From: Eutypella sp. D-1
Lineage: Eukaryota; Ascomycota; Sordariomycetes; Xylariales; Diatrypaceae
Direction: 5' to 3'
Length of the DNA stretch: 64,000 nt
Assembly (NCBI GenBank): GCA_023313575.1
Contig: JAJTTP010000004.1
Span: forward strand, 2,852,001-2,916,000
How positions within the stretch are numbered: the first letter of the stretch is position 1; each line of letters starts with the position of its first letter. Positions 35,583 through 45,974 of this stretch are shown one piece after another. Both the position numbers and the translations under genes were made by a program. The notes under the pieces were generated by a model. The model searched no databases and was not told the DNA's origin. It was given only the letters and a program-made list of their open reading frames with translations.

Positions 35583-36324
35583 AACTAATAATTAACTATG
35601 GTCTCGAGGGCCGTGATTCTCCTTCTCTCCCTCTGAGCCATCAAAGCCTCAGATGTCTCGCCTATAGTCGTAGCAACGGACGGACCTGCAGAGTCGACGT
35701 TTCGAGAAATGGTTTACCGGCTTCTCGACGTGAAAAGGTACGATATGATTAAAACAGGTGAAAAAAATTACTAACTTTCAAAGAATCCACCTGACTCCTC
35801 TTCCACGACGGGAAATTCAGTGGGATGTGCCGGTATCAAGCCGAATAGATTGGCTGGTACTCAGAAAAAGGTGTGCTAAGGAATCTGCGGAACGCACTAG
35901 CGTGTTAGAACGGGATGCCGCAGCGGTAAGGTCCAGACTTGCACAATCTCGTTCCGGCGGTATGATAATCTTGCACTAGGCTTTACTGGTAGAACGGAAG
36001 AAGTCGCTTGCTAGCGACTTGAAATACTGGAGTTATTATGCTCGGTTCCATGAATCTGAATATCGGAGGTACGAGCAACTCGTTTTTCCACAGGGCCAGG
36101 TTGGCTGAGACGTGTTCTAAACTCAAGACTCGGGTCAGTATATCAAGAAGATGCCAATCTATTTTTGACCGACCCGGGATATTATCCGGGTACTAAAAGC
36201 TCGTTCGGAAAACTTTTCACGCTGCACTATGATCTGATAGTAATTAACTCGCCATGCTTTCCTAATTAGTGCTGGGTTGGTCTTATGATGCCGCATTTAA
36301 GCCTTTTGTTTTCGTACCTTAATC
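35583..36324. other. Intergenic, short repeat at left end
   Basis: The first 60 bp repeat 31358-31420. The remainder has short open frames without domains. Confidence 0.4.
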
Positions 36325-38540
36325 TAAGGCATTGGGATAATCGGCACACGCCCCTGAGTTGTAAACCAATTATGGAGGATAGTAGGCCAGTAAGACCCAA
36401 GGCCGACGAAATGATATTAGCGTCCGGTCCTAGCGAATAACTTCTTCGTATAGTTGCTTAATATGTTTAACTGCGCAGTTAGCCCCCGTCTTATCTGTAG
36501 CTTACTCGTGGAATATGCGAAGACCATGTCCGTATAGCCATTAAAAAAGAAAGCTTGTGAAGCTGCGGATGCACGTTGCCATGCTTTTAGCGCAGAATTA
36601 ACCTGTCTATCGAGATGGGAAGCAATTGCGAGACCTAGCAAGATGGACAAAGGATTGATTTTGCCGAAATAAGTAGGTGGGAAAGATATGCCTTGCAGGC
36701 TGTAGTAAAGCTCATGAGAACTTTGGAGCGTTTTCCGATCGAGGCTGTGCCCACGAAATACCCCTTGTAGACACTTAAGGAGATACGTACTAGCTATGGT
36801 AAACTTAATTCGTGTTATTCTTTTAACATCTGCGCTTAACCGATCTAATTGCTCGATCGCTTTATCTACGCGGCTAAGTTCATAGAGCACGTAGCTAAGT
36901 TATAAGACAACTCTGCTAGCCTGTGGCTCCAAGCATGCAAGAATTGCGTAGGATTATTGAAAACGCCCTTTAAAACGGAGAACCTTAGCGTGCATAAATG
37001 CCACCTCTTTCTCCTGTATCATTTCCAAAATAAAAAGCCGATAATAAATAAGGTTTAATCCATGTAACTGTTTTAAAGCAAAAGCTAACGTATTCAAGCT
37101 GATATGCTCGTAGGTTTTAATAATAACCAATTCCAATAATAAGGCGTTTAACCTGTTGTTACAATTTGGAAAAGATACCCCGCTCCATTATCCTTTACCT
37201 GGGATGCGATATAAACAAGCTAAAAACGCATTTCTAACATTAGCTGCAGCCACGTAAAAAATACGGTCTATCCGGTTCTAGAGAGCATTTACAGCTTTAA
37301 TAACTATCGACACCGTATATGCTTTCCACGTTTCACTACGGAAATTGGAAGCCGATAATCCAGATTCAACCAGTTACATTAAGTAAGTGTGATCGAACAG
37401 GGTATCTAATGGATCGTGGAGTTCTGATAAAACTTGTTCTAAGTGTGGTAACAAAAGCTTATAACGCCGATCATAGCTAATGGCTTGTCAATATGTCAAA
37501 GAAAGCTAATAAACCAGTACGTACTTTATTAGATCGATGTTTCGGTACTTAGGAAAGGCGTGAATCACGATCTTAGCAGCCTCAATGGCCTATGCATGGT
37601 CCTGAAGATAACGCTTTAAAAGTACTGCTAATTTCGGATTGAGGCGTATCGCCGTCTGCAAGGTATAAACGAAGCCCACACGCTTTAAATTATAGAGTGC
37701 TGCGGTAAACAGCGATTCATGTTAGATAATAGGGATACCCCTAACAGCGATGCCCATGATTTCTCCGTCTATACCCCATATCAGTAAGGCTATCCTAAAG
37801 AGATGGGATAACTCCCGAGGTACATGATTTATACCTAAACGTCGCAAGATATATGTTAATACTTACACATCGCTTTCAAGCTTAGTAAAAATGCCATATG
37901 ACCATGTAATGACCGAATGGCTGCATAGGAACGTGCTTACACGTTTAATCATATCCATTCTTGATTTTTCAGAACTCTTGGATACGAAAAAATCCAACGT
38001 GTATCGGTTACGGAGGTTACGGTTAGCATCAAGAGTAGCATAAAAATGCCCAACATAGCAAGCGGACCTCCATACTGGAACGCTTTATATATTACGTCGG
38101 CCTTAAAAGTTTTTTGCAAACGCTAGGGAAGCATACAGGAAAGAACGTAACTTCTGACATATCTTTCCTGCTCGGCTTCGAAATCCCTAAACTTATCCCA
38201 AATAATTTGTTCAGTGTGCAGGTAATCGAACGTGTCGGGAAGCTTTTCTTGGCATTAGAAAAAAGCGTCCGCCAATGCTCCCCATATTGCAAAAGGGTCT
38301 CGATGAATAACTTCGGATACATCCACACTCTCCCCGCTGTCATATATGCAAAGTAGCCGTATGATAACGGTACTGGAAGCCGGTGGTGTATCACTGAAGG
38401 GATGTTGTACGGGTGACCATTGGCGGCTGAGCGGCGGGGCTAAAATTTGCATCATGCTTGGACGCTAATTAAAGCCTGGCTTCCCCGGTGAAAGCAGCAG
38501 GGGTCGATGTTAGTATGCTGGGCACTTTCCCCTTGATTAC
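36325..38540 (-). pseudogene. RIP-degraded copy of the NLR/TPR-type gene at 45975-48016
   Basis: The whole segment aligns with about 45965-48190 in the same orientation, including the intron position and some 5' and 3' flank. Recognisable stretches include LALKAWQRASAASQAF-like sequence in 36417-36890. By eye, most substitutions are G-to-A or C-to-T, creating many stops, so the copy is more AT-rich. This is the longest duplication in the window and shows the strongest mutation pattern. Confidence 0.93.
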
Positions 38541-39240
38541 ATTAAAATTATCGATCATCTTAATTACGTTCACCATATCATCCTGGCTACACGGGAGATA
38601 TTGCTTAAATGGGAATGCACCGCCATACTAGCATAGCCTCGGAAAGATCAGGAACACTGGCAAAAGGCTGAGCGATAATCGCTCTACGTCACGATGCTAT
38701 GGACTTTGGATGTGGAAGGGTTCCGCGAGAATACGAACAAGTGCAGGACTGTTGATAAGGCCCGAAATGCCATTCATTAGCGTCAAAAGTGGATACAATC
38801 TCAGTCATTCGTGAAATGGGCAAAGACCAATCCAGAGAAGCGCGCTTCTGCAGCATAGTTGTTAGCCAAGTGCTTTAATGGAGTAGGACTTGGCACCCCT
38901 CGGGCCACACTTGCAGATGTTCGCTTGTCCGTACTAATTACCTGCCAAGCCGTACTGACAAACTTGGCTCTTGTTATATCCTTCTGGAATCCCTGGGTTT
39001 ATTCGCCCGGGGACCTCCTGAAGGCCTGGAAGTCGCTACAATCACGAGAAGCCAAGACAGCTTCAGAGAACCGGACTGGCCTATTACATTTGTGATCCCA
39101 TGTATTAGATGACTCGTATAACTATCGCATTCGCAGTAGCCTACGGGATTGTTAATGAAGCTATTGAACGCGGGAAGTTTTCCATTCCGTGGACCCAATC
39201 ATGACCAAACGAGTTGCGTGCATATCAATATGCAGATTAA
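38541..39240. other. Decayed sequence upstream of the NLR/TPR copy
   Basis: Fragments of protein-like sequence on the minus strand (for example LVRILAEPF near 38720) interrupted by stops suggest an eroded gene, perhaps the upstream part of the duplicated gene. This is too weak for a call. Confidence 0.3.
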
Positions 39241-39264
39241 AGCCTATCTTGCTGCATATCTCTT

Positions 39265-39512
39265 ATGATCTCGGCCGCCATAGAAGGGAATCCTATCACA
39301 TTTATAGGACGGCTGACAACTGAGGAGAGTGTCGTTGGTATGGCCGCCGCTCTGTCATTCCGTATAAATTCGGTATCGTTCATGTCACACGGGGGGGTAT
39401 CCCCATATAGGATCGGCACTGCCAAGAACCTGTTGGCTGCCAAGAATGGAGACAAGAATGTATGGCGCCAACGGGCGCTAGAATGGATATAACAGACTGG
39501 AGATATAACCAC
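39265..39512 (+). pseudogene. 3' end of an unidentified gene, repeat copy 2
   Basis: The plus frame (39265-39492) ends in the same peptide as the 1640-1766 repeat (GGVSPYRIGTAK...EWI, then stop). The 39380-39512 part is the repeat itself. The solo LTR begins one base after the shared block ends. It is probably a transduced or duplicated exon end. Confidence 0.5.
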
Positions 39513-39513
39513 C

Positions 39514-39717
39514 TGTTGGTTGTTAGTAATCACTGGAATGGACCCACATTCCAGTTATGTACCTATGTATCTATCTGCCGTTTATATAAGGAATATGGGA
39601 TCCCCCATATTCCATATAGATAGATAGATAGAAGGCAGACTGAATCAACATACCAGTCTCATCCCTTTCATTATTGTTATTTGTATCTATTTTCCTTTAT
39701 GTACGTACCTACCAACA
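39514..39717. mobile_element. Solo LTR, 204 bp, second copy
   Basis: It starts TGTTGG, ends CCAACA, and is homologous end to end to 35376-35577. TATA-like TTTATATAAGG is at 39581-39591. Both hairpins are present: stem I 39532-39540/39547-39555 and stem II 39590-39599/39604-39613. The flanking pentamers (CCACC and CTCCT) do not match. The copy may come from recombination between two insertions, or its flank has mutated. Confidence 0.88.
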
Positions 39718-41066
39718 CTCCTTACACCTTAGGGTTATGCACCCGCCTATGCCCCACTTGAGAACCCGGGCCTAAGTACCATCCAGCGCGAAGCGTAAAG
39801 CGCAAATAGGACAAGCGCAAAACGTAATAACAACACGGTAAAGTCCCATAGTAAGTGTCTAAAGGCACCTAGTGACTATGTACCACAAACTACATGAGCA
39901 GAGCTTATAACCTATAAATAAGCAATCATGCTTATCAGATGCATCTTAAATCCTCTCGTTATTTTCTCGAGACGTTTAACAGCAAGATGGTATTTCGACG
40001 TTTCGATTAGACACCTCCAGATATCTCCTACTCCTGCCATTCTCCCTGAGAAGTTCTGATTTAAATAAAATGGCCCTGCATCCACTGACAGCGTGACGTT
40101 GTGAGGTTTATTTCACCTTCCAGATGGCAGGGTTATCCCCTGCTTGTTTAATCATATGCGGGCGTGTTACCTAATAAGTAGTTAACTTTATATACATAAG
40201 TACTGTGATATATCACACTATATCCACTACATATACTGCTTAGGAAGGGGGGGGGGGGGGTTAGTGCTGCGGCGGCTGTAATGTTTACATACATAACTAC
40301 AGAATACCGCATCCACTAGAGTGGCATTCATACAGATGGGACTGATTATGTATTTTCTAAGTTCTAACAAAGAAAAAAACTATCTACAATGCCGATATAT
40401 AGTAGGGAACGGGGGAATATAAGCCCATAGCTCCCTGTATGGGAAGGAGCCCCACAACCAACAGTAGCCTGCTCTCATTAGTTACGACAGGAAGTCTTAT
40501 AAAATAATATACTGTGATATGTCACACTAGATATACTAGATGTACCGCGAGGGGGAGGGGGAGAGGAGGGGATTAATCTCTTGGATGAGATTCGCCCGAG
40601 TCTCAACGTGGGCTGGGGGGCGAGCGGGGGCGAGCGGGGATGGGCGGGGGGAGGGAACACGGCATCGGATTGGGACAAGACGTCCAAGTCGGGACACAGA
40701 ACCGTCGCACTGACCGTTATCTCCCACTGGGCCGAGGCAGCCGGCCAGTCGAGACCAGCCATGGCAAAGCTGCTCGGGGAGGAAGGCCCGGTACGAGTCG
40801 AGAGTGGGACAAGCGAGGGCTCCGATCAAGACCAAGATCAGGGGCACGTTATCCCGGACAAGTGTCGGTGGCCTTGATTACCAGTGAATAAAACTATGTC
40901 CCAGTGAATTTCCTAAGGTATTTCTGGCTCGATGGCTTACGACCCTGCAAGATGTGTTAGATGAGACCACAATTGTGGCCAGCAGATGCGATTCACATTG
41001 GTCACAGTCGCGGCGGAACCTTAGTGAATGTCTAGGGATCGGGGTCAATGGGCAGGAACCCATCTT
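39718..41066. other. Intergenic with palindromic repeats and G-rich tracts
   Basis: A 14-G run occupies 40247-40260. About 45 bp before it (40201-40245) there is a TACTGTGATATATCACAC block that recurs as TACTGTGATATGTCACAC near 40508-40550, again followed by a G-rich stretch (40550-40660). TGTGATATATCACA is a 14-bp palindrome. GC-rich frames at 40478-40891 exist on both strands but show no domain. Confidence 0.4.
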
Positions 41067-41157
41067 AGATAGCCTCTCTTTTGCTAGTCAGCGATCAATC
41101 TAAGTATTATCCCTTCTATACCTTCTGTTATATATAATCAAGACCTCGGCTTCGTTA
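41067..41157 (+). repeat. About 90-bp repeat, LTR-end-like (copy at 43360-43471)
   Basis: The copies share TAGCCAGCGATCAATCTAAG-like sequence, CTTCTGTTATAT, AATCAAGAC and an ending CTTCGTTACA, in the same orientation 2.3 kb apart. Ending in TTACA is common for fungal Gypsy LTRs, so these may be 3' parts of two LTRs, but no TGTAACG-type starts or coding core were found. Confidence 0.5.
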
Positions 41158-41447
41158 CATTATATGCCCCATAGGAGGCTTAAATTGAGCGTTGCGCTGC
41201 AGTGGTCCCCCACCGTCGTCGACCAATACAACAACACCAAAGTTCTTCTCCTTCATCAGTATGGACCACATACAATGGCATACGATCAAATTCAGCCGTC
41301 CAAGAACAAGCCGAAGCATGCGTATTGGTGGGGGAGCGGGCGGAGCACTCTGCTGTTCTTAGTTCTGGATGTCCCGAAGTTTTACATCCGGCCTAAACTA
41401 GATGCAACACGCCATACCACAGACAGCAGACGGCGCTTTAGTTACTT

Positions 41448-42067
41448 ATGCAAAAGGCGAGGCCTGGATCACGGGCGGCGTGTTCCTGCGGACAGAGACC
41501 TGAACTTGGTTGGGCTGCGGTTCCCTATTCGGGCCTACCTGGTGTGTGTTGATGCCCCTGAGACCCGGATCAAGGCAAGGCACTAACAGTCGACAGCCAA
41601 CGGTTATCCCGGCATTCTCATGCGTGCCATCTCCATCAGCTCATACTTGTATCCGATGGGTAGGCAGAGGCAGAGCCTATTGGACTGGCTTTAGTCATGT
41701 TTATGGGCGCTTCCAGGTGACACACCACACGACATCTCGTCTGCTCCGGAACCAATGCCGGTGCTGGATGTAAACAGATTGGTTACATGGCATAGCTCAT
41801 GGTTGCCATCTGCTATGGAGATCAATGCAGGATTCAGGGTACAATGGATCTTGGCCTAAATGTGCGGGTATGACTGTGAGTTACGGATAGTATTGGATCA
41901 TTTTTTTCGTAATACACGACATTGGCTACCCGGCTTCCTTAACTACTCCTTGCATCTCTCGAGATCCTGGCGTTCTAATGTAGGTGACTTATCCCCAATG
42001 CAGTACCCCTGACCCTAGTATTTCCTTTTGGAATGGAAAGGGGCGCAGTGAATATCTTACAAGCTGT
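41448..42067 (+). repeat. Repeat unit beta, copy B (truncated)
   Basis: It is homologous to copies A and C from AGGCGAGGCCTGGATC to just past TACAAGCTGT. It lacks the outer ends, including the region coding SALKDDSLVPQPPYYE. It lies between the two LTR-end-like repeats. Confidence 0.85.
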
Positions 42068-43359
42068 AGCATGTCGTTCCCGACATCAGAGGTCTTCGAG
42101 CATAAGATCTGCCTCTGGCCATTCGCCCAGGTCGACGTCCGCCTCCGTACCAACTGTGGTATCACTGAACTATACCTCATCGAATTACCGAGTGGAAGTG
42201 GAAAATTTACCCGAAGTCCTGTTATTGCTTGAGGACCAGATATTCGACACTATCCAGTTAGTCGACATCTATCGCTGCCCGGCAGTTGAGATCCCAGCGA
42301 AGCTACCCCGCTTACAGGAGATCTTGTTGGATGATGATACGATCATCGCATCCAAGCCAGAGATTGCTATTTCCTTGCCCAGGAAAATGAGGCGATCAAA
42401 GAAAACAAAGCACGGCGCGCGGGCCGCAAGCCACTGGAGTGAGAAAGAAGCGAGGAATAGCCAGGAAGAATGCGAGCGTCGTTTAAGACCTCCGAGTAGC
42501 TCCACTCATCAGCAGGTATCACGAGAAGCTAAGCATAGAACATAGTCTATAATAGAAAATCGTACAATCATGATAGCTGCCCTTGTAACCTACATAATGC
42601 GTAACCGTCATCCCTTGGTCCAATTACTTCCAATGCCGCTTAGCGTGGCAAACCGGTCTAGGCGGGTGGGTATATATCACATCCCTGGGTCACAAGCATA
42701 CTACGGTAACTTGAACGTTTATCATCTATCGTCATCCCAGATCTCGATCCATCATAGGTGCGAGTTAAAATATGCCCCGTGCGGGTTACAATAAATCCAT
42801 GATAGTCCCCAGAAGGATTAGGATTTCTCATGAACTATCGTCAACGCTTCCTTACTTTGAAACCAACTTCGACTCGAACAAACCCCCAGTCATGGAACTG
42901 AAAGATGCTCAAGAAGCCGCTCGCCTACAACTAGGCTGGGTCCTATACTTATCATTCGAACATGTTGGGCGCCAGATGAACGACCCTCTAGTTACAATAG
43001 CTTTAAGTCAGTTAATACATAGCAATATACTCGAACATATACTAATAATAAGCAAGGCGAAATTCCCCATCCTAACCAGGAGCAACTCGATACCTGGTGC
43101 AAGACCCTTCGGGAAAAGGGATATACAGAAAATTTGAGCAACAAGACGAAAGACTGGACGGGACCTTACACAATCTAAAATGTACATCAAAGACCACTTT
43201 ACATCTTGTTACAAACCTCCCATACATTCTTCAACCCTGGTCAAAAGCATGGATAAGAAGCTTGGATGATAAGGGTTATCAGCACGTGACCTGGATCGCC
43301 TTTCCATATTCTGGATCGCAGCGATTCGTTCACTTGGGCGATCCAGTCGCCCTCACTAG
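42068..43359. other. Uncertain coding remnants
   Basis: Frames at 42033-42545 (+; VENLPEVLLLLEDQIFDTIQ) and 42772-43137 (+) are protein-like but unrecognised and uninterrupted only over short distances. They could be degraded internal parts of a retroelement between the flanking repeats, or scraps of host genes. Confidence 0.3.
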
Positions 43360-43471
43360 ATAGTCACTCTTTTAGCTAGCCAGCGATCAATCTAAGTATT
43401 ATCCCGAATATCATACTTCTTCATCTTCTGTTATATAAAATCAAGACTAGTGGTGACGGCTTCGTTACAGC
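43360..43471 (+). repeat. About 105-bp repeat, LTR-end-like (copy at 41067-41157)
   Basis: This is the second copy of the repeat described at 41067. It ends CTTCGTTACA just before the LINE RNase H fragment. Confidence 0.5.
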
Positions 43472-43479
43472 ATGGTGTG

Positions 43480-44058
43480 ATCGACTATTCGTCGTGGTTG
43501 AATCGCCTGTGGTACGCCGTGAAGTCGCCGTGCCCAGATCTCTCCGCTAGCAGACAGCGGAGCGAGGTTCTTGGGAGTTCTAGCTCCATCGGGTTTCCCT
43601 CACACAGGAGGTTCCAGGGTTTATAAGAATCAGGTGTGTTAGCTATCCACCAGCGCTTCAGCAGCTCCTTGCGCTGACGCCTGTTGATCCGTCTGACGTG
43701 CGTAAGGGTGGGCGGTTGCCCGTCTACTTCTCAATCCTCTTCGAGAGTAAGCTTTGCTGAGGAGCCAAGGCCTGCTTCTTTGTCCGTTGCCTCGTCCCCA
43801 GTGATCTTCACGTGTCCAGGGGACCAGCGAATAGAGCAGCGGGTGGGGTGCAGCTGTGATTGTGCTTCGTAGAACTTAAGGAACACTTCCTGGCAGTTAT
43901 CTGAAGGGTGTCCCAGTAGACGGCGGATTACCGCAGTGTTGTCTAGGCAGAAATGAATGTGTTTAGGCTTGAGCCGGTCGGCGTTCCCGACTACGCATCC
44001 CGCTGCCATCCGTGCAGCTATTGTCTCGGCGTCGAAGACTTCTGCTCTTTTTATCGAG
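43480..44058 (-). pseudogene. LINE ORF2 RNase H fragment, different lineage
   Basis: The minus-strand frame shows RNase H motifs: AEVFDAETIAA (Glu), FCLDNTAVIR (Asp) and IRWSPGHVKITGDEATDKEAG (His/Asp). After one in-frame TGA (about 43733-43735) the same frame continues with an Arg/Lys-rich linker and ends GHGDFTAYHRRFNH, matching the GHGDFAWYHRRFGH of the 3698-4690 fragment. The first catalytic Asp motif is missing, cut off at the 5' end. No tail or target duplication was found. Confidence 0.88.
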
Positions 44059-45127
44059 CCGCACTATCCTCATTATGTTGACACGCTCTATCACCCTCTG
44101 GTGGCTTGGCTGCGTGCTATTTTATACGGGGCTGGAGACACCAGCTCCTTTGTAGAGTATTCTGCATGGTTCCTTCCGGCTTGGTTGGGCTACCCAGCTA
44201 TCGGCAGGGCGGCGTTGCTTGCTGGCGAGACAAAGGAAATAATCGCCTACGTCGATCCGCACAACAAGGGTCTCAGTGGGGTGCAGGTTGCCTTGTAATT
44301 TCTATTGGGTAGTTGGATGAGGGAGGTAGGGGAGGGGAGGGTGCCTCCGTTATAATTCTCCGTACCTGGATAACCAGGTTTAGGTGGGCGGCATGTTCTC
44401 TCGCTCTCCGCCTCGCGCTTGCAGTGGCGGTGGCAGATATGACGTGGCAAGGGGGTGTGGGGGTCGGTTACGATATGCATATTTTTGTATACATGATATG
44501 GAAGAACACAATGAAAATGACTCATGCGTTAGTTGGGGGCTGTTTAACTATAGGGGAGGGCAACTGGGCAAGTTGCTTCTTTGCCAGAGCGGCATGCCAG
44601 GAGCGCGATTTTCTTGTCCCCAGGAACATCAACTAAACCCTTAGGTCCAGTGCGTGCTTTTAATTCCACGGAGCCCACTATTCACGGTATAAATTTAACG
44701 TCCGCGCATGACCGGCCGGAGGTGACCGTTGATGGTAATTTATCTCGTCGAAAGAAAGAAGCATAATGGGCTTGGTATATCTAACCAGGCGGTCCGGTTC
44801 ACAGCCCCTGACTTAAGAAAACTCCAGTCCGGTCAAAGGCTAGTGGGGTTTTTCGGTACATGTACGTACCCTACGTGCTCGAGAGATAGCTCAGTGTTGT
44901 ATTGTATATGTTTACATACACGAAAAAAGAAGAAGAAAAAACGAGAAACAGGCGAGCGAAACAACACCGTAGCATTTCTGATCGTCTTGGCTATGCAAGT
45001 AAAAGTGCAAAAATGCATTAAGAATCCATCAGCATTAAGAAAGCACCAAAGAAGTCTGGTGAAGTTTACTGCAAAGTTATTTAGGCCCCTGTAGTCGTTT
45101 TATTGGTAACCATAAGCACATAAACGA
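44059..45127. other. No supported gene
   Basis: A plus-strand stretch to 44298 (YHPLVAWLRAILYGAG, then FVEYSAWFLPAWLGYPAIGR) is protein-like and may be a gene scrap. GC-rich and purine-rich low-complexity sequence follows (44313-44345; AGAAGAAG run near 44927). Confidence 0.35.
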
Positions 45128-45334
45128 ATCCGATGCCGTTATTCTTTTGTCAGTTATCGGGCTGTTTCGAAATCCCGAGTGGCAGGGCATAACTAAGAAA
45201 TCCGTACCCTTACTTCGAGATATTCCAGAGCATGTCGATTGGATCCACCAAATGATCTTAAAAGGCCATACCGCGTTGCTCATTGGCGGCGACCTCGAAA
45301 CTTGGAGGTCGAGGCTGCAGTACCCACTTACACA
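45128..45334 (+). pseudogene. 207-bp copy of part of the 60601-61623 gene
   Basis: It aligns to 61257-61462 in opposite orientation. By eye only three substitutions occur, and the frame (GLFRNPEWQGITKKS) remains open. It carries no start or flanking gene sequence. The near-identity indicates a recent duplication. Confidence 0.93.
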
Positions 45335-45668
45335 GAGAATTTTTGTATCCCCTATGCAGCTCATCAGATCTCGGGCTACCATTATCTAGACGGTCGTAGC
45401 CGGTCCAGACTGGACCGTTAAAATCTTAGAGAAAACAGCCTTTTACCATCCCCCAAATCACCTTCATTACTTCGTTCTCGTATTTTCATCACATCGCGTA
45501 ATAGCTATTACTTTCGCTGAGCTCATTTACACGATGTTGGTTGAGTTAGCGGCCGAGAATAACTGGAATGGGTACACAAAAGTCTTTTTCTTTACAACCT
45601 AAGATGACAGGTCGAACAATCGTTACCATGGCAAGATGTTGAAATGTTGCTTACCCCTTGTTGCCAAT

Positions 45669-45893
45669 TTGCTGGAAAAGGCGGCATCCCGGTGTAAAGG
45701 GTATGGTAGCAACGAAGAATGCGTCTCGATCCTGACACCCCTTATGAAGTCGTATATCGTATATTATACCCCAAACCCGGCCTGGCCCAATCGGGGGATT
45801 GCCTATTGAGAAGGAACGGCCTCGCGTTGGTTCCTCGCGGAGTTATGTACATAAAGAGCATATATGCCGCCTTGGTGGCATTTTTATCAGCAC
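45669..45893 (+). repeat. Repeat unit alpha, copy 2
   Basis: Homologous to 29540-29768. A small insertion (duplicated CGTAT/ATCGTATATT step near 45755) distinguishes it. This copy is the more GC-rich of the two, so copy 1 looks more RIP-mutated. Confidence 0.85.
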
Positions 45894-45974
45894 ATGGGGG
45901 TAGACATTGCAGGGGATGTTAGAACTGACAGTCGTTAGATCGTAGGCGTAAAAACCTGGGGTTATTTCCACCAT

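Noticed and set aside
40478..40891. Overlapping GC-rich open frames on both strands
   Set aside because: They arise from G-rich low-complexity sequence; neither strand shows domains or a natural protein composition.
44927..44944. Purine-rich AGAAGAAG run as a LINE tail
   Set aside because: No retroelement 3' UTR or RNase H sequence adjoins it and no target duplication was found.
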